A stretch of 64,000 nt of DNA from Erwinia persicina NBRC 102418 (GCF_001571305.1 NZ_BCTN01000006.1:181948-245947), one strand, 5' to 3'. Shown: positions 38,869 through 49,093, counted from the first letter of the stretch. Made by a program: numbers and translations. Notes: generated by a model from the letters alone, not told the origin.

Positions 38869-40845
38869 TTACTCGTCTTCTAAGTACGTGTACCCGTAAA
38901 GGCCCGCTTCAAACTCTTCCAGGAACTGCGCACGCAGCTCTTCATCCAGATCGCTCTGTTTGATCTGGTTACGGAAGTGGGTCAGCAACTCTGCCGGATT
39001 CAGCTGCACGTACTCCAGCATATCGGCGACGGTATCGCCTTCATCAGAAAGCTGGACTTCCACGCTGCCGTCAGGGAAGGCAAACACGTCAACCGCTTCG
39101 GTGTCGCCGAACAGGTTATGCATGTTACCCAGTATCTCCTGGTACGCCCCCACCATAAAGAAGCCGAGCATCGGCGGGTTATCGATATCGTATTCAGGCA
39201 TCGGCATGGTGGTGGCAATGCCATCACCGTCAATATAGTGGTCGATAGTCCCGTCAGAATCACAGGTTATATCCAGCAGTACCGCCCGGCGCTCAGGCAC
39301 CTGATTCAGGCCTTCCAGCGGCATCACCGGGAACAGCTGATCGATACCCCACGCATCCGGCATCGACTGGAACAGCGAGAAGTTGACGTAAATTTTATCC
39401 GCCATGCGCTCCTGCAGTTCGTCGATAATCGGGCGGTGTGCACGATTGCTCGGGTCAAGATGCTGCTGAATATAGTGGCAGATGCTGAGATACAGCTGCT
39501 CGGCCCAGGCACGCTGGGTCAGATCGTAAGTCCCCTGCGAATAGCCGGTGTGGATATCGAACAAATCCATCTGGCTGTCATGCAGCCATTCGCGCAGCGA
39601 ACGACGGTTACTGGGTTCGTGCATCTCCTGCCAGGTATCCCACATGCTGACAATCGGGCGCGGGGAGTCTTCCAGCGGCGGCTGAGGCTCGCTGAACTCG
39701 TTGCGCTCCACACCAATAATGTTGGACACCAGAACAGTATGGTGCGCGGTAACGGCGCGGCCCGACTCAGTAATCACCGTCGGGTGCGGCAGGTCGTGCT
39801 CGTCACACGCGTCGCCAATGGCCCAGATGACGTTGTTGGCGTACTCGTTAAGTCCATAGTTGACCGAGCAGTCGCTCTGCGAGCGCGTGCCTTCATAGTC
39901 AACACCAAGCCCGCCGCCCACGTCGAAGCACTGGATATTTACGCCCAGCTTCGCCAGTTCAACATAGAACCGCGCCGATTCGCGTACGCCGGTGGCGATA
40001 TCGCGAATGTTAGCCATCTGTGAACCAAGGTGGAAATGCAGCAGTTGCAGGCTTTCCATCCGGCCCGCTTCACGCATGATTTCTACCAGCTTCAGCACCT
40101 GAGTGGCTGACAGACCAAACTTCGATTTTTCGCCACCGCTCGACTGCCATTTGCCGGAGCCCTGAGAGGCCAGACGCGCGCGGATACCCAGACGCGGCAC
40201 CACATTCAGGCGCTCCGCTTCTTCCAGTACCAGCTTCACTTCGGTCATTTTTTCCAGCACCAGATAGACCTTATGGCCCATCTTCTCGCCAATCAGCGCG
40301 AGACGGATATATTCACGATCTTTATAGCCGTTACAGACGATCACCGAGCGGGTCATACCTGCGTGAGCCAGTACGGCCATCAGCTCGGCTTTAGAGCCCG
40401 CCTCCAGGCCCAGCGGTTCACCGGAGTTAATCAGGGACTCGATCACACGCTTGTGCTGGTTAACCTTAATCGGGTAGACCAGGAAGTAGTCACCGCGATA
40501 GCCATAGGACTCACGCGCGCGTTTAAAGGCGGCGTTAATCGAGCGCAGGCGGTGCTGTAAAATCTGTGGGAAGCAGAACAGGGCTGGCAGACGCTGGCCT
40601 TCGGCCTCACGCTCTTTAACCAGTTTGGCGAGATCAACGCGCGCTTCCGGCACATCCGGATCGGGGCAGACACTGATGTGCCCCAGCTCGTTGACGTCAT
40701 AGTAGTTATTACCCCACCAGGCGATGTTGTAGGTACGCAGCATTTTGCTGGCATCCTGATCGCTCATTGCGACCTCCTGCATGGAGCGTAGTACACCCTG
40801 TTCGCCTGCTGACGAACCCTTAATTGTCTTCATGTCGTCAGACAT
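38869..40845 (-). CDS. speA: Biosynthetic arginine decarboxylase SpeA
   Basis: SpeA decarboxylates arginine to agmatine with pyridoxal phosphate. The ATG at 40845 gives 658 residues starting [10 protein letters not shown], the E. coli length, and has a GAGG site, so an upstream ATG is not used here. The PLP lysine lies in [11 protein letters not shown], the glycine-rich phosphate loop in [13 protein letters not shown], and the C-terminal active-site region contains [22 protein letters not shown]. It is preceded by a leader of about 120 bases after a TATACT -10 candidate (minus strand, 40976-40971). Confidence 0.97.
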   Translation of the reverse strand: MSDDMKTIKGSSAGEQGVLRSMQEVAMSDQDASKMLRTYNIAWWGNNYYDVNELGHISVCPDPDVPEARVDLAKLVKEREAEGQRLPALFCFPQILQHRLRSINAAFKRARESYGYRGDYFLVYPIKVNQHKRVIESLINSGEPLGLEAGSKAELMAVLAHAGMTRSVIVCNGYKDREYIRLALIGEKMGHKVYLVLEKMTEVKLVLEEAERLNVVPRLGIRARLASQGSGKWQSSGGEKSKFGLSATQVLKLVEIMREAGRMESLQLLHFHLGSQMANIRDIATGVRESARFYVELAKLGVNIQCFDVGGGLGVDYEGTRSQSDCSVNYGLNEYANNVIWAIGDACDEHDLPHPTVITESGRAVTAHHTVLVSNIIGVERNEFSEPQPPLEDSPRPIVSMWDTWQEMHEPSNRRSLREWLHDSQMDLFDIHTGYSQGTYDLTQRAWAEQLYLSICHYIQQHLDPSNRAHRPIIDELQERMADKIYVNFSLFQSMPDAWGIDQLFPVMPLEGLNQVPERRAVLLDITCDSDGTIDHYIDGDGIATTMPMPEYDIDNPPMLGFFMVGAYQEILGNMHNLFGDTEAVDVFAFPDGSVEVQLSDEGDTVADMLEYVQLNPAELLTHFRNQIKQSDLDEELRAQFLEEFEAGLYGYTYLEDE

Positions 40846-41033
40846 CGCGAACCTCAAGTTGTAATGATGCAAAACAGCAATCCGCTACAGGCGTCCCCTG
40901 CAGCAATAACCCATTCCCCGCCGGTAATTTCAGCCCTGAAGTTAGCAAGGCCATTAAGCGCGGATTGTTAAGTATAACATTGTAAGACACGTCGCGGACT
41001 CCGGGTAACGGGTCAGAGAACTAATAAGGAACA

Positions 41034-41053
41034 CTCTCAGGATAATCTGAGAG
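41034..41053. repeat. Stem-loop upstream of speA
   Basis: Perfect 7-bp stem CTCTCAG/CTGAGAG with loop GATAAT. It lies between the small ORF (ending 41076) and the putative speA -10, so it may end the small ORF's transcript or shape a longer speA leader. No T-run is obvious. Confidence 0.4.
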
Positions 41054-41075
41054 CACCGCTATGAGTATAGAAAGC

Positions 41076-41213
41076 TTAACTGCCGCGGGTGTCGGGATTA
41101 TGACCAGCGCAGAGATAACTTCGGCTCAGAGGGTAAGGAGTCGTGATAAATGAAGGGGAACTGAACACGCCCGAATGGCGTAATTGACCGGATGAAACGA
41201 CATCGTGGTTCAT
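41076..41213 (-). CDS. Small ORF of 45 codons with very strong ribosome site
   Basis: Not recognised. The minus strand carries GGAGGTGAT (+ coordinates 41221-41229), a near-perfect complement of the 16S rRNA tail, seven bases before an ATG at 41213. The predicted peptide begins MNHDVVSSGQLRHSGVF and ends CAGHNPDTRGS. It is polar, with no membrane helix or signal peptide. It lies in the 790-bp gap between speA and metK, where E. coli also has small ORFs (yqgB, yqgC, yqgD); I see no clear similarity to YqgB. Its frame stays open upstream as far as 41381, so a longer start is possible but has no ribosome site. Confidence 0.5.
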   Translation of the reverse strand: MNHDVVSSGQLRHSGVFSSPSFITTPYPLSRSYLCAGHNPDTRGS

Positions 41214-41323
41214 TACTGCTATCACCTCCACACACACCACTGTGGCGTATGGAAAACCTGAGACTGAGGGTGAAGGCCAGCACGAAAGGGTTCGTGGCTG
41301 ACGGGCATTTGCTGCGCCCAATG

Positions 41324-41341
41324 ACAACGACAACGACAACG
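41324..41341. repeat. Three perfect ACAACG hexamer repeats
   Basis: ACAACG is repeated three times in tandem, followed by GGGCAACGGC. On the plus strand the in-frame reading from ATG at 41321 gives Met, six Thr, then GNG, which resembles the threonine-rich end of the thrL leader peptide. On the minus strand it reads as six valines or alternating Ser-Leu. The repeat can expand or contract by slippage. Confidence 0.7.
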
Positions 41342-41494
41342 GGCAACGGCGTTTTATACAGCTCTGAAGGGTAAAATGCAAAATCTAAATGTGCTAAATG
41401 CGTAGTCTGTCAGGATATCTTGCCACTTTTTACATTACTTAAAACATTAGTCAGCAAAAAACGCTGGCAATACGCTTATTGAGTAACCTAAAAT

Positions 41495-41518
41495 AGACGT
41501 CCAGATGTTAATCCATCT
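41495..41518. promoter_or_regulatory. Tandem MetJ boxes upstream of metK
   Basis: Three adjoining 8-mers, AGACGTCC, AGATGTTA and ATCCATCT, fit the MetJ consensus AGACGTCT at 7, 5 and 5 positions. MetJ with S-adenosylmethionine binds tandem boxes and represses metK, so this gives product feedback. A TATACT hexamer (41518-41523) abuts the boxes, and the array would cover the promoter. Confidence 0.75.
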
Positions 41519-41637
41519 ATACTGGTTAACTTCCAAGCGTCCTTTATTACTGTTCATGGCTTTGCCTCCGGGCTGGTTTCCAGTCTTCGCGCTATGCAGT
41601 CGATTATTAACCCGTTAGAGTCAAGGTAAAGAATAAA

Positions 41638-42792
41638 ATGGCTAAACACCTTTTTACATCCGAGTCCGTATCAGAAGGACATCCTGATAAAATCGCCGAC
41701 CAGATTTCTGATGCTGTGCTCGATGCCATCCTCGAGCAGGATCCGAAAGCGCGTGTGGCCTGTGAAACCTATGTGAAGACCGGTATGGTGCTGGTCGGCG
41801 GTGAAATCACCACCAGCGCGTGGGTTGATATCGAAGAGATCACTCGCCAGACCGTGCGTGATATCGGCTATGTTCATTCCGATATGGGCTTTGATGCCAA
41901 CTCCTGTGCCGTACTGAGCGCCATTGGCAAACAGTCACCTGACATCAATCAGGGCGTTGACCGCACCGATCCGCTGGAACAGGGTGCAGGCGACCAGGGC
42001 CTGATGTTTGGCTATGCCACCAATGAAACCGACGTGCTGATGCCTGCGCCAATCACTTACGCACACCGTCTGGTACAGCGTCAGGCTGAAGTGCGCAAAA
42101 GTGGCAGCCTGCCATGGCTGCGCCCGGATGCGAAAAGCCAGATCACCTTCCAGTACGACGACGGTAAAATCGTCGGTATTGACGCGGTGGTGCTGTCGAC
42201 TCAGCATTCGGAAGATATCTCGCAGAAAGATCTGCAGGAAGCAGTGATGGAAGAGATCATCAAGCCGGTTCTGCCGACAGAGTGGATCAACGCCAGCACC
42301 AAATATCACATCAACCCGACCGGTCGTTTTGTTATCGGCGGCCCGATGGGCGACTGCGGCCTGACCGGACGTAAAATTATCGTCGATACCTACGGCGGCA
42401 TGGCCCGTCACGGCGGCGGGGCGTTCTCAGGTAAAGATCCGTCAAAAGTCGACCGTTCAGCAGCCTATGCGGCACGCTATGTAGCGAAAAACATCGTGGC
42501 TGCTGGTCTGGCCGATCGCTGTGAAATTCAGGTCTCCTACGCCATCGGTGTGGCTGAACCGACCTCTATCATGGTGGAAACCTTCGGTACGGAAAAAATC
42601 TCTACCGAACAGCTGACGCTGCTGGTGCGCGAGTTCTTTGACCTGCGCCCTTACGGCCTGATCCAGATGCTGGATCTGCTGCACCCGATCTACCGTGAAA
42701 CCGCCGCTTACGGTCACTTTGGTCGCGAACATTTCCCGTGGGAAAAAACCGACAAAGCGGCACTGCTGCGTGACGCTGCCGGCCTGAAGTAA
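41638..42792 (+). CDS. metK: S-adenosylmethionine synthetase
   Basis: MetK makes S-adenosylmethionine from methionine and ATP, supplying methyl groups and the aminopropyl donor for spermidine. The 384-residue protein equals the E. coli length. Signatures [32 protein letters not shown] and [14 protein letters not shown] are intact. An AAGG site precedes the ATG. It is monocistronic, under a MetJ operator, and ends at a strong terminator. Confidence 0.99.
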   Translation: MAKHLFTSESVSEGHPDKIADQISDAVLDAILEQDPKARVACETYVKTGMVLVGGEITTSAWVDIEEITRQTVRDIGYVHSDMGFDANSCAVLSAIGKQSPDINQGVDRTDPLEQGAGDQGLMFGYATNETDVLMPAPITYAHRLVQRQAEVRKSGSLPWLRPDAKSQITFQYDDGKIVGIDAVVLSTQHSEDISQKDLQEAVMEEIIKPVLPTEWINASTKYHINPTGRFVIGGPMGDCGLTGRKIIVDTYGGMARHGGGAFSGKDPSKVDRSAAYAARYVAKNIVAAGLADRCEIQVSYAIGVAEPTSIMVETFGTEKISTEQLTLLVREFFDLRPYGLIQMLDLLHPIYRETAAYGHFGREHFPWEKTDKAALLRDAAGLK

Positions 42793-42810
42793 ATTTAAGC
42801 CGGTTGCATC

Positions 42811-42835
42811 AGGGCACCTTCGGGTGCCCTTTTTT
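42811..42835 (+). terminator. Intrinsic terminator of metK
   Basis: AGGGCACC/GGTGCCCT stem (42811-42818/42823-42830) with a stable TTCG tetraloop, followed directly by T residues. It lies 18 bases after the metK stop. Confidence 0.95.
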
Positions 42836-42866
42836 ACGCGTATAACAAAGTGGCCACGGCCTTAAA

Positions 42867-42882
42867 ATGATAACGATTACAC
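42867..42882. promoter_or_regulatory. Second, weaker GalR/GalS-type site
   Basis: The 16-mer ends CGATTACAC and matches the GalR consensus GTGTAANCGNTTACAC at 11 of 14 fixed positions, with a perfect right half. It lies 200 bp upstream of the better operator and could allow looping between the two. Confidence 0.45.
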
Positions 42883-43068
42883 TTAATAAACCTAAATATT
42901 TCATATCATTACATCAACTCTAATCTTATGCTTATTCTGAAAATGCGCTATTTTCAGCGTTGTCTGATAGTGGTTCAGGGGGAAAATAGTTAAAGCTATA
43001 AACTGCTATGAGTTACTGGTTACAAAGCGTTACAGCATGATAAAAAGTGTTTTTCAGCGATTTCAGAA

Positions 43069-43084
43069 GTGTAAGCGATTACAC
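43069..43084. promoter_or_regulatory. GalR/GalS operator of galP
   Basis: GTGTAAGCGATTACAC is a perfect match to the consensus GTGTAANCGNTTACAC. It lies immediately upstream of a CRP site, about 90 bp before the galP start. Confidence 0.88.
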
Positions 43085-43087
43085 CAA

Positions 43088-43103
43088 TGTGATCTGAAGC
43101 ACA
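43088..43103. promoter_or_regulatory. CRP site of galP in class II position
   Basis: TGTGA-TCTGAA-GCACA matches the CRP consensus at 9 of 10 positions. Its centre (43095.5) is 41.5 bases before a start point at 43137, which a TAACAT -10 hexamer at 43125-43130 would give. The GalR operator ends three bases upstream. Confidence 0.75.
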
Positions 43104-43170
43104 GTCTGCTGCGCCAGGCTTACCTAACATCTATAACAACAACAAGTGGGACTACTTAATGGAGGCAACT

Positions 43171-44568
43171 ATGCCTGAAAATAAAAAACGGAGCCGGACA
43201 TCGAACAAGGCTATGACCCTGTTCGTCTGTTTCCTCGCAGCACTGGCGGGCCTGCTGTTTGGTCTGGACATCGGCGTCATCGCGGGTGCACTGCCGTTTA
43301 TCGCCAAAGACTTTAACGTGACACCGCATCAGCAGGAGTGGATTGTCAGCTCAATGATGTTTGGTGCCGCCATTGGTGCCGTCGGCAGCGGCTGGATGTC
43401 ATCCTATCTCGGGCGTAAAAAGAGCCTGATGATCGGTGCTGTCCTGTTCGTCATCGGTTCACTGTGGTCGGCCTTTGCCCCTAACCCGGAAATGCTGATC
43501 GTTGCCCGCGTACTGCTGGGTCTGGCGGTCGGGGTAGCCTCTTATACTGCCCCACTTTATCTGTCCGAGATTGCTCCGGAGAAAATCCGTGGCAGCATGA
43601 TCTCGCTGTATCAGCTGATGATTACCATTGGTATTCTCGGGGCTTACCTGTCAGATACAGCCTTCAGCTATACCGGTGAATGGCGCTGGATGCTGGGCGT
43701 GATCACCATCCCTGCCCTGCTGCTGCTGGTCGGGGTCTTCTTCCTGCCGAACAGCCCGCGCTGGCTGGCAGCGAAAGGCGACTTCCGCAGCGCACAGCGC
43801 GTGCTGGATCGTCTGCGTGATACCAGTGAACAGGCAAAACGTGAACTGGATGAGATTCGTGAAAGTCTGAAGATCAAACAGTCCGGTTGGTCGCTGTTTA
43901 AAGACAACAGCAACTTCCGTCGTGCCGTCTATCTGGGCGTATTGTTACAGGTGATGCAGCAGTTCACCGGTATGAACGTCATCATGTACTACGCGCCAAA
44001 AATCTTTGAGATTGCCGGGTTCACCAATACCACCCAGCAAATGTGGGGCACGGTGATTGTTGGTCTGATTAACGTGCTGGCAACCTTTATCGCTATCGGC
44101 CTGGTGGATCGCTGGGGCCGCAAACCTACGCTGATCTTAGGCTTTATTGTGATGGCTGCCGGTATGGGCATTCTGGGTACCATGCTGCATATGGGGATTC
44201 ATTCTCAGAGCGCGCAATACTTCGCGGTGGCGATGCTGCTGATGTTTATCGTTGGCTTCGCCATGAGCGCCGGCCCGCTGATCTGGGTACTGTGTTCAGA
44301 GATCCAGCCGTTGAAAGGCCGTGATTTCGGCATTACCGTTTCTACGGCCACCAACTGGATCGCGAATATGATTGTCGGGGCAACCTTCCTGACCATGCTG
44401 AACAATCTGGGCAATGCCAATACCTTCTGGGTGTACGGCGCACTGAACCTGTTCTTCATCGTGCTGACGCTGTGGCTGATCCCGGAAACCAAAAACGTTT
44501 CGCTGGAACACATCGAACGTAATCTGTTAGCGGGTAAAAAACTGCGTAACATCGGTCAGCGTAACTAA
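43171..44568 (+). CDS. galP: Galactose:proton symporter GalP
   Basis: GalP is a 12-helix major facilitator sugar porter importing galactose and glucose with protons. The ATG at 43171 has a GGAGG site five bases upstream and gives 465 residues (E. coli 464); an ATG four codons earlier overlaps that site. Family motifs are present: [14 protein letters not shown] in TM1, [28 protein letters not shown] before the central loop, [21 protein letters not shown] and the C-terminal PETK. It is monocistronic under GalR/GalS and CRP control. Confidence 0.97.
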   Translation: MPENKKRSRTSNKAMTLFVCFLAALAGLLFGLDIGVIAGALPFIAKDFNVTPHQQEWIVSSMMFGAAIGAVGSGWMSSYLGRKKSLMIGAVLFVIGSLWSAFAPNPEMLIVARVLLGLAVGVASYTAPLYLSEIAPEKIRGSMISLYQLMITIGILGAYLSDTAFSYTGEWRWMLGVITIPALLLLVGVFFLPNSPRWLAAKGDFRSAQRVLDRLRDTSEQAKRELDEIRESLKIKQSGWSLFKDNSNFRRAVYLGVLLQVMQQFTGMNVIMYYAPKIFEIAGFTNTTQQMWGTVIVGLINVLATFIAIGLVDRWGRKPTLILGFIVMAAGMGILGTMLHMGIHSQSAQYFAVAMLLMFIVGFAMSAGPLIWVLCSEIQPLKGRDFGITVSTATNWIANMIVGATFLTMLNNLGNANTFWVYGALNLFFIVLTLWLIPETKNVSLEHIERNLLAGKKLRNIGQRN

Positions 44569-44580
44569 ACTGTGACCGCT

Positions 44581-44608
44581 CGTCGGTACGGGGCTCCCCG
44601 TACCGACG
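44581..44608 (+). terminator. Terminator hairpin after galP
   Basis: A 13-bp perfect stem CGTCGGTACGGGG/CCCCGTACCGACG around a very short CT centre, so the loop is effectively GCTC. It is followed by TTCTTCTG and lies 12 bases after the galP stop. Confidence 0.75.
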
Positions 44609-44758
44609 TTCTTCTGAAAGTGCCCTCATCCTGCTTCGCCGCCCTCCTCTGCCACACGACCTCGACAGCCCGATGCCCCCACAAACGCAATGTAAAGGCA
44701 GCCACAGTGATGTCACACCCTCTTGAATTGCTCTTTATCGGCCCGTATTCTTTGCGGC

Positions 44759-45271
44759 ATGAAATCCCTCAGACTCCCTATCGCCCTGCAACAGGCCGTT
44801 ATGCGTCAGCTGCGCGAAAAATTGCAGCAGGCCAACCTGCGCCTGGAACGTGACTATCCTGAACCCTCCCTGGTTTATCAACAGCGTGGCACAGCGGCTG
44901 GCACTGCCTGGCTTCAGCGCTGGGAAATCCGACTGAATCCGGTATTACTGCTGGAAAATCAGCAGGCATTTGTGGATGAAGTCGTCCCGCACGAACTGGC
45001 TCATCTGCTGGTATGGAAACATTTTGGCCGCGTCGCCCCGCACGGCAAAGAGTGGAAGTGGATGATGGAAAGCGTGCTTGGCGTTCCGGCATGCCGCACC
45101 CATCAGTTCGAGATAGAATCGGTGCGCAGCCGGGCCTTCCCCTATTTCTGTCGCTGTCAGCAGCACCAACTGACCGTCAGGCGTCATAACCGCGTGGTGC
45201 GTGGCGAAAGCGAGTACCGCTGCCTGCACTGTGGCGATCTCCTGAAGTCGGGAGACTTCCAGAAATCCTAA
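44759..45271 (+). CDS. sprT: SprT-like zinc protein
   Basis: SprT is a zinc metalloprotease-like protein related to eukaryotic Spartan; its role in enterobacteria is not established. The ATG at 44759 gives 170 residues starting [15 protein letters not shown], matching E. coli SprT; upstream in-frame starts are not supported. The motif HELAH is at residues 78-82, and a C-terminal zinc ribbon has cysteines in YFCRCQQHQ and YRCLHCGD. It leads the sprT-endA-rsmE-gshB-yqgE-ruvX run. Confidence 0.94.
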   Translation: MKSLRLPIALQQAVMRQLREKLQQANLRLERDYPEPSLVYQQRGTAAGTAWLQRWEIRLNPVLLLENQQAFVDEVVPHELAHLLVWKHFGRVAPHGKEWKWMMESVLGVPACRTHQFEIESVRSRAFPYFCRCQQHQLTVRRHNRVVRGESEYRCLHCGDLLKSGDFQKS

Positions 45272-45392
45272 AAAAACCTGATATGATTGAAAAATCCGCA
45301 ATTTAAGACGGGTATTGCCGTGACATATTCGTAATATCTTTCATATCTGTTACTCTCCCCGCCTCTTTCATGGATTACAGATTTACTGGAAT

Positions 45393-46106
45393 ATGTCTCG
45401 CAAAATTTTGGCCACTGTGGCCTTTGCTCTGCTGTTACCCGCCTTTTTCAGCCATGCCCTCAGCCTGGATAACTATCATCAAAACAGCTTCAGTCAGGCG
45501 AAAGCCTATGCCGCGCAGATCAACAGTGGCGCGCCCGGCACGTTCTACTGCGGCTGCAAAATTCACTGGCAGGGGAAAAAAGGGGTGCCTGACCTTGCCT
45601 CGTGCGGTTATCAGGTGCGTAAGAATGCCAATCGCGCCAGCCGTATAGAGTGGGAGCATGTGGTTCCGGCCTGGAGTTTCGGCCATCAGCGTCAGTGCTG
45701 GCAAAATGGCGGCCGTAAGAATTGTGCGAAAGACGACGGCTACCGCCGTATGGAAACCGATCTGCACAACCTGCAGCCGTCCATCGGGGAAGTGAACGGC
45801 GACCGGGGAAACTTTATGTACAGCCAGTGGAATGGCGGCGAGCCGCAGTATGGCCAGTGCGCGATGAAAGTCGATTTCAAAAGCAAACTGGCTGAGCCGC
45901 CGGTACGTGCCCGTGGGGCCATTGCCCGCACCTGGTTTTATATGCGTGACCAGTACCAGCTGCAAATGTCCAGACAGCAGACCCAACTGATGAACGTGTG
46001 GAGTAAGCAGTATCCGGTCACGCCGTGGGAGTGCGAACGCGATCGGCGTATTGCACGCGTACAGGGGAATCATAACCCCTATGTACAGCAGGCTTGCCAG
46101 CAGTAA
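45393..46106 (+). CDS. endA: Periplasmic endonuclease I EndA
   Basis: EndA is a secreted nuclease that makes double-strand cuts in DNA and is inhibited by tRNA. The 237-residue precursor has a signal peptide of about 22 residues ([20 protein letters not shown]..., cleaved near SHA). The beta-beta-alpha-metal core is seen in EWEHVVPAW, with the catalytic histidine, and [15 protein letters not shown]. Several cysteines (CGCK, SCGY, CWQ, NCAK) form disulfides in the family. It lies 120 bases after sprT. Confidence 0.96.
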   Translation: MSRKILATVAFALLLPAFFSHALSLDNYHQNSFSQAKAYAAQINSGAPGTFYCGCKIHWQGKKGVPDLASCGYQVRKNANRASRIEWEHVVPAWSFGHQRQCWQNGGRKNCAKDDGYRRMETDLHNLQPSIGEVNGDRGNFMYSQWNGGEPQYGQCAMKVDFKSKLAEPPVRARGAIARTWFYMRDQYQLQMSRQQTQLMNVWSKQYPVTPWECERDRRIARVQGNHNPYVQQACQQ

Positions 46107-46159
46107 AATCACTGACCTACACTGCACAGCATTCGTGCACTACTTTTGACAGGATCACC

Positions 46160-46891
46160 ATGCGTATACCCCGCATTTTTCACCCTGAACCGTTAGAGAC
46201 AGGCAGCGAGACGGCCCTCTGCGAAGACGCCGCCAATCATGTTGGTCGCGTGCTGCGCATGGTGCCAGGCCAGGCCCTGGAGTTGTTCGATGGCACAAAT
46301 CTGACTTTTGCCGCCGAGATAATTCAGGCCGATAAAAAAAATGTGCGCGTGAAAATCACCGCAAGCCGCGCCGACAGCCGCGAGTCTCCGCTTCATCTGC
46401 ACCTTGGCCAGGTGATGTCACGCGGCGAAAAGATGGAATTCACTATCCAGAAAGCCGTTGAACTGGGGGTAAATGTCGTTACCCCCTTGTTTTCTGAACG
46501 CTGTGGCGTAAAGCTGGATACAGAACGTCTGTTAAAAAAAATGCAGCAGTGGCAAAAAATCGCCATTGCCGCCTGCGAACAGTGCGGACGTAATGTCGTT
46601 CCGGATATTCGTCCGGCAATGGCACTTGACGCCTGGTGTGCCGAAGAGGATCGCGGGTTAAGATTGAATCTTCATCCCCGGGCTGAACACAGTATCAACA
46701 CACTGCCGCTGCCGGTTGAACGGGTCAGGCTGCTGATTGGTCCCGAAGGGGGACTGACGGCCGATGAAATCAGCATGACAGCACAGTTTGGATTCACCGA
46801 CATTTTGCTTGGGCCGCGCGTTCTGCGGACTGAAACAACAGCACTGACGGCAATAACCGCCCTCCAGGTACGTTTTGGCGACCTGGGCTAA
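46160..46891 (+). CDS. rsmE: 16S rRNA m3U1498 methyltransferase RsmE
   Basis: RsmE methylates N3 of U1498 in 16S rRNA using S-adenosylmethionine. The ATG at 46160 has an AGGA site and gives 243 residues starting [11 protein letters not shown], as in E. coli; upstream in-frame starts overlap endA and are rejected. The SPOUT knot motifs [13 protein letters not shown] and [17 protein letters not shown] lie near the C-terminus, after a PUA-like N-terminal domain. Confidence 0.97.
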   Translation: MRIPRIFHPEPLETGSETALCEDAANHVGRVLRMVPGQALELFDGTNLTFAAEIIQADKKNVRVKITASRADSRESPLHLHLGQVMSRGEKMEFTIQKAVELGVNVVTPLFSERCGVKLDTERLLKKMQQWQKIAIAACEQCGRNVVPDIRPAMALDAWCAEEDRGLRLNLHPRAEHSINTLPLPVERVRLLIGPEGGLTADEISMTAQFGFTDILLGPRVLRTETTALTAITALQVRFGDLG

Positions 46892-46957
46892 CTTTTAGGT
46901 ATTATTCCGCATAGCTTGAGCCTTCTCTGTCATGGGAAAGCTCAATTTGGAGACACA

Positions 46958-47902
46958 ATGATTAAGCTTGGCATCGTGATGGATCCCATTACGTCTATCA
47001 ATATTAAAAAAGACAGCAGCTTTGCTATGCTGCTGGAAGCACAGCGCCGCGGTTATGAAATTCATTACATGGAGATGAACGATCTCTATCTGCGCGGCGG
47101 CGAGGGCCGGGCACGTACCCGCCAGTTAAGCGTTGAACAGAACTATGACAAATGGTTCGAATTTGGTAGCGAGCAGGATATTGCCCTCAGTGACCTGAAC
47201 GTGGTGCTGATGCGTAAAGATCCCCCTTTCGATACCGAGTTTATCTACGCCACTTATATCCTTGAGCGTGCGGAAGAAAAAGGCACGCTGATCGTTAATA
47301 AGCCGCAGAGTCTGCGTGACTGTAACGAAAAGCTGTTCACCGCCTGGTTCGCAGAACTGACCCCGGATACCCTGGTCACCCGCAATGCCAGCCAGATCCG
47401 TGAATTCTGGCAGGAGCATGGTGACATCATCCTCAAGCCGCTGGACGGCATGGGCGGCGCGTCAATCTTCCGTATTAAACAGGAAGACCCGAATCTGTCA
47501 GTCATTATTGAAACCCTGACCGAGCACGGCAGCTTCTACTGCATGGCGCAGAATTACCTGCCGGCGATTAAAGACGGAGATAAGCGCGTGCTGGTCGTGG
47601 ACGGTGAGCCAGTGCCTTACTGCCTGGCGCGTATTCCTAAATCAGGTGAAACCCGTGGTAACCTTGCCGCCGGTGGCCGTGGTGAAGCCCGTCCACTGAC
47701 CGAAAGCGACTGGGAAATTGCCCGCCGTGTCGGCCCAATTCTGAAAGAGAAAGGGCTGATCTTTGTCGGACTGGATATTATCGGTGACAAGCTGACTGAA
47801 ATTAATGTGACCAGTCCAACCTGCGTTCGTGAGATCGAAGCCGCATTCCCGATTTCTGTCACTGGTATGCTGATGGATGCGATCGAAAAACGCCTGGCCT
47901 GA
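46958..47902 (+). CDS. gshB: Glutathione synthetase GshB
   Basis: GshB joins gamma-glutamylcysteine and glycine with ATP. The ATG at 46958 with a GGAG site gives 314 residues (E. coli 316) beginning MIKLGIVMDPI. The ATP-grasp fold shows KPLDGMGGASIFR, the GGRGEARPLTE loop and the metal-binding EINVTSPTC segment. It lies 66 bases after rsmE, and a 9-bp hairpin separates it from yqgE. Confidence 0.97.
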   Translation: MIKLGIVMDPITSINIKKDSSFAMLLEAQRRGYEIHYMEMNDLYLRGGEGRARTRQLSVEQNYDKWFEFGSEQDIALSDLNVVLMRKDPPFDTEFIYATYILERAEEKGTLIVNKPQSLRDCNEKLFTAWFAELTPDTLVTRNASQIREFWQEHGDIILKPLDGMGGASIFRIKQEDPNLSVIIETLTEHGSFYCMAQNYLPAIKDGDKRVLVVDGEPVPYCLARIPKSGETRGNLAAGGRGEARPLTESDWEIARRVGPILKEKGLIFVGLDIIGDKLTEINVTSPTCVREIEAAFPISVTGMLMDAIEKRLA

Positions 47903-47940
47903 TTGTTGCGGCGGGGCCGGACTGCCCGCTGCTCACCCAT

Positions 47941-47970
47941 TAACGCCCGCGACTATCCGTCCGGGCGTTA
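47941..47970. terminator. Hairpin between gshB and yqgE
   Basis: TAACGCCCG/CGGGCGTTA, a perfect 9-bp stem (47941-47949/47962-47970). It lies 38 bases after gshB and 22 before yqgE, with no T-run. It may slow readthrough or stabilise the gshB 3' end. Confidence 0.5.
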
Positions 47971-47992
47971 ACCAGACTACAGAACATTAAGT

Positions 47993-48556
47993 ATGAATTT
48001 ACAGCATCATTTTTTGATTGCCATGCCAACGCTTCAGGATCCGCTGTTCAAACGTTCAGTGGTCTATATCTGTGAACATAATAGTGATGGTGCGATGGGT
48101 CTGATAGTGAATAAGCCGATGGAAAATCTGACGGTTGACGGCATTCTGACCAAGCTAAAAATTTCACCCACGCCACGCGAACCCGACGTCAGGCTGGATA
48201 AACCTGTCTTTACCGGTGGGCCGCTGGCAGAAGATCGCGGTTTTATACTGCATTCCGCGCAGAAAACATTCACCTCCAGTATTCGCGTGTCTGACAACAC
48301 GGTGATCACCACCTCCCGTGACGTGCTGGAAACGCTGGGAACGCCGGAGCAGCCGGATAACGTACTGGTGGCGCTGGGCTACTGTGCCTGGGAAAAAGAC
48401 CAACTGGAAAATGAACTGCTGGAAAATGCCTGGCTGACGACCTCTGCTAACAGCAATATTCTGTTCCATACCCCGATTGCAGAGCGCTGGCGTGAAGCGG
48501 CGAAAAGCATGGGCGTGGATATCCATAATATAGCCAGTGAAGCAGGACACGCCTGA
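47993..48556 (+). CDS. yqgE: UPF0301 protein YqgE
   Basis: A 187-residue protein of the UPF0301/AlgH family, conserved next to ruvX but of unsettled biochemical function. Family segments are [21 protein letters not shown] (in part), [34 protein letters not shown] and [15 protein letters not shown]. It is cytosolic with no membrane segment. Its stop overlaps the ruvX start by one base (TGATG). Confidence 0.94.
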   Translation: MNLQHHFLIAMPTLQDPLFKRSVVYICEHNSDGAMGLIVNKPMENLTVDGILTKLKISPTPREPDVRLDKPVFTGGPLAEDRGFILHSAQKTFTSSIRVSDNTVITTSRDVLETLGTPEQPDNVLVALGYCAWEKDQLENELLENAWLTTSANSNILFHTPIAERWREAAKSMGVDIHNIASEAGHA

Positions 48557-48978
48557 TGAGCAGTATGACTATGTTGTCCTTCGATTTCGGGACGAAAAGC
48601 ATCGGCGTGGCCATCGGCCAGCAGCTGACCGGCACCGCACGCCCTCTGACGGCACTGAAGGCCAACGATGGTGTGCCGGACTGGAACAGAATTGAAGCAC
48701 TGCTGAAAGAGTGGCAGCCCGACCGCGTGGTGGTGGGACTGCCGTTAAATATGGATGGCACCGAGCAACCATTAACGGTGCGCGCCCGCAAATTCGCCAA
48801 CCGCCTGCACGGACGTTTTGGCGTGCAGATAGAACTGCACGATGAACGCCTGAGCACCGTCGAAGCCCGGGCCGAACTGTTTGAGCGCGGCGGTTTTCGC
48901 GCCCTGAGCAAAGGCAGCGTCGACTCGCTCTCTGCAGTGATTATTCTGGAAAGCTGGTTCGAGAATCATTACACGTAA
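48556..48978 (+). CDS. ruvX: RuvX/YqgF, RNase H-fold nuclease
   Basis: RuvX (YqgF) is a RuvC-like RNase H-fold nuclease linked to pre-16S rRNA 5' maturation and possibly Holliday junction processing. The 140-residue protein shows the catalytic acidic residues in [24 protein letters not shown] and a C-terminal [14 protein letters not shown]. It is translationally coupled to yqgE and followed by a GGCTGACC-type hairpin. Confidence 0.96.
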   Translation: MSSMTMLSFDFGTKSIGVAIGQQLTGTARPLTALKANDGVPDWNRIEALLKEWQPDRVVVGLPLNMDGTEQPLTVRARKFANRLHGRFGVQIELHDERLSTVEARAELFERGGFRALSKGSVDSLSAVIILESWFENHYT

Positions 48979-49051
48979 GCAGGCTATGGATCGCAAGCCT
49001 CCCCCGACACAGGTGACTGCAAAAGGACACCCCTCAGGCTGTGACGGTCAT

Positions 49052-49076
49052 GGCTGACCTGCTTTTTTCGTCAGCC
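49052..49076. terminator. GGCTGAC hairpin between ruvX and yggR
   Basis: GGCTGAC/GTCAGCC stem (49052-49058/49070-49076) whose loop contains six T residues. It lies between the convergent genes ruvX and yggR. The T-run inside the loop instead of after the stem is a feature shared with other members of this hairpin family. Confidence 0.6.
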
Positions 49077-49093
49077 CGCCTTCTCAATACCGG

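Noticed and set aside
38977..40023. 348-codon plus-strand open frame opposite speA
   Set aside because: Antisense shadow of a strongly conserved gene; no domain recognisable.
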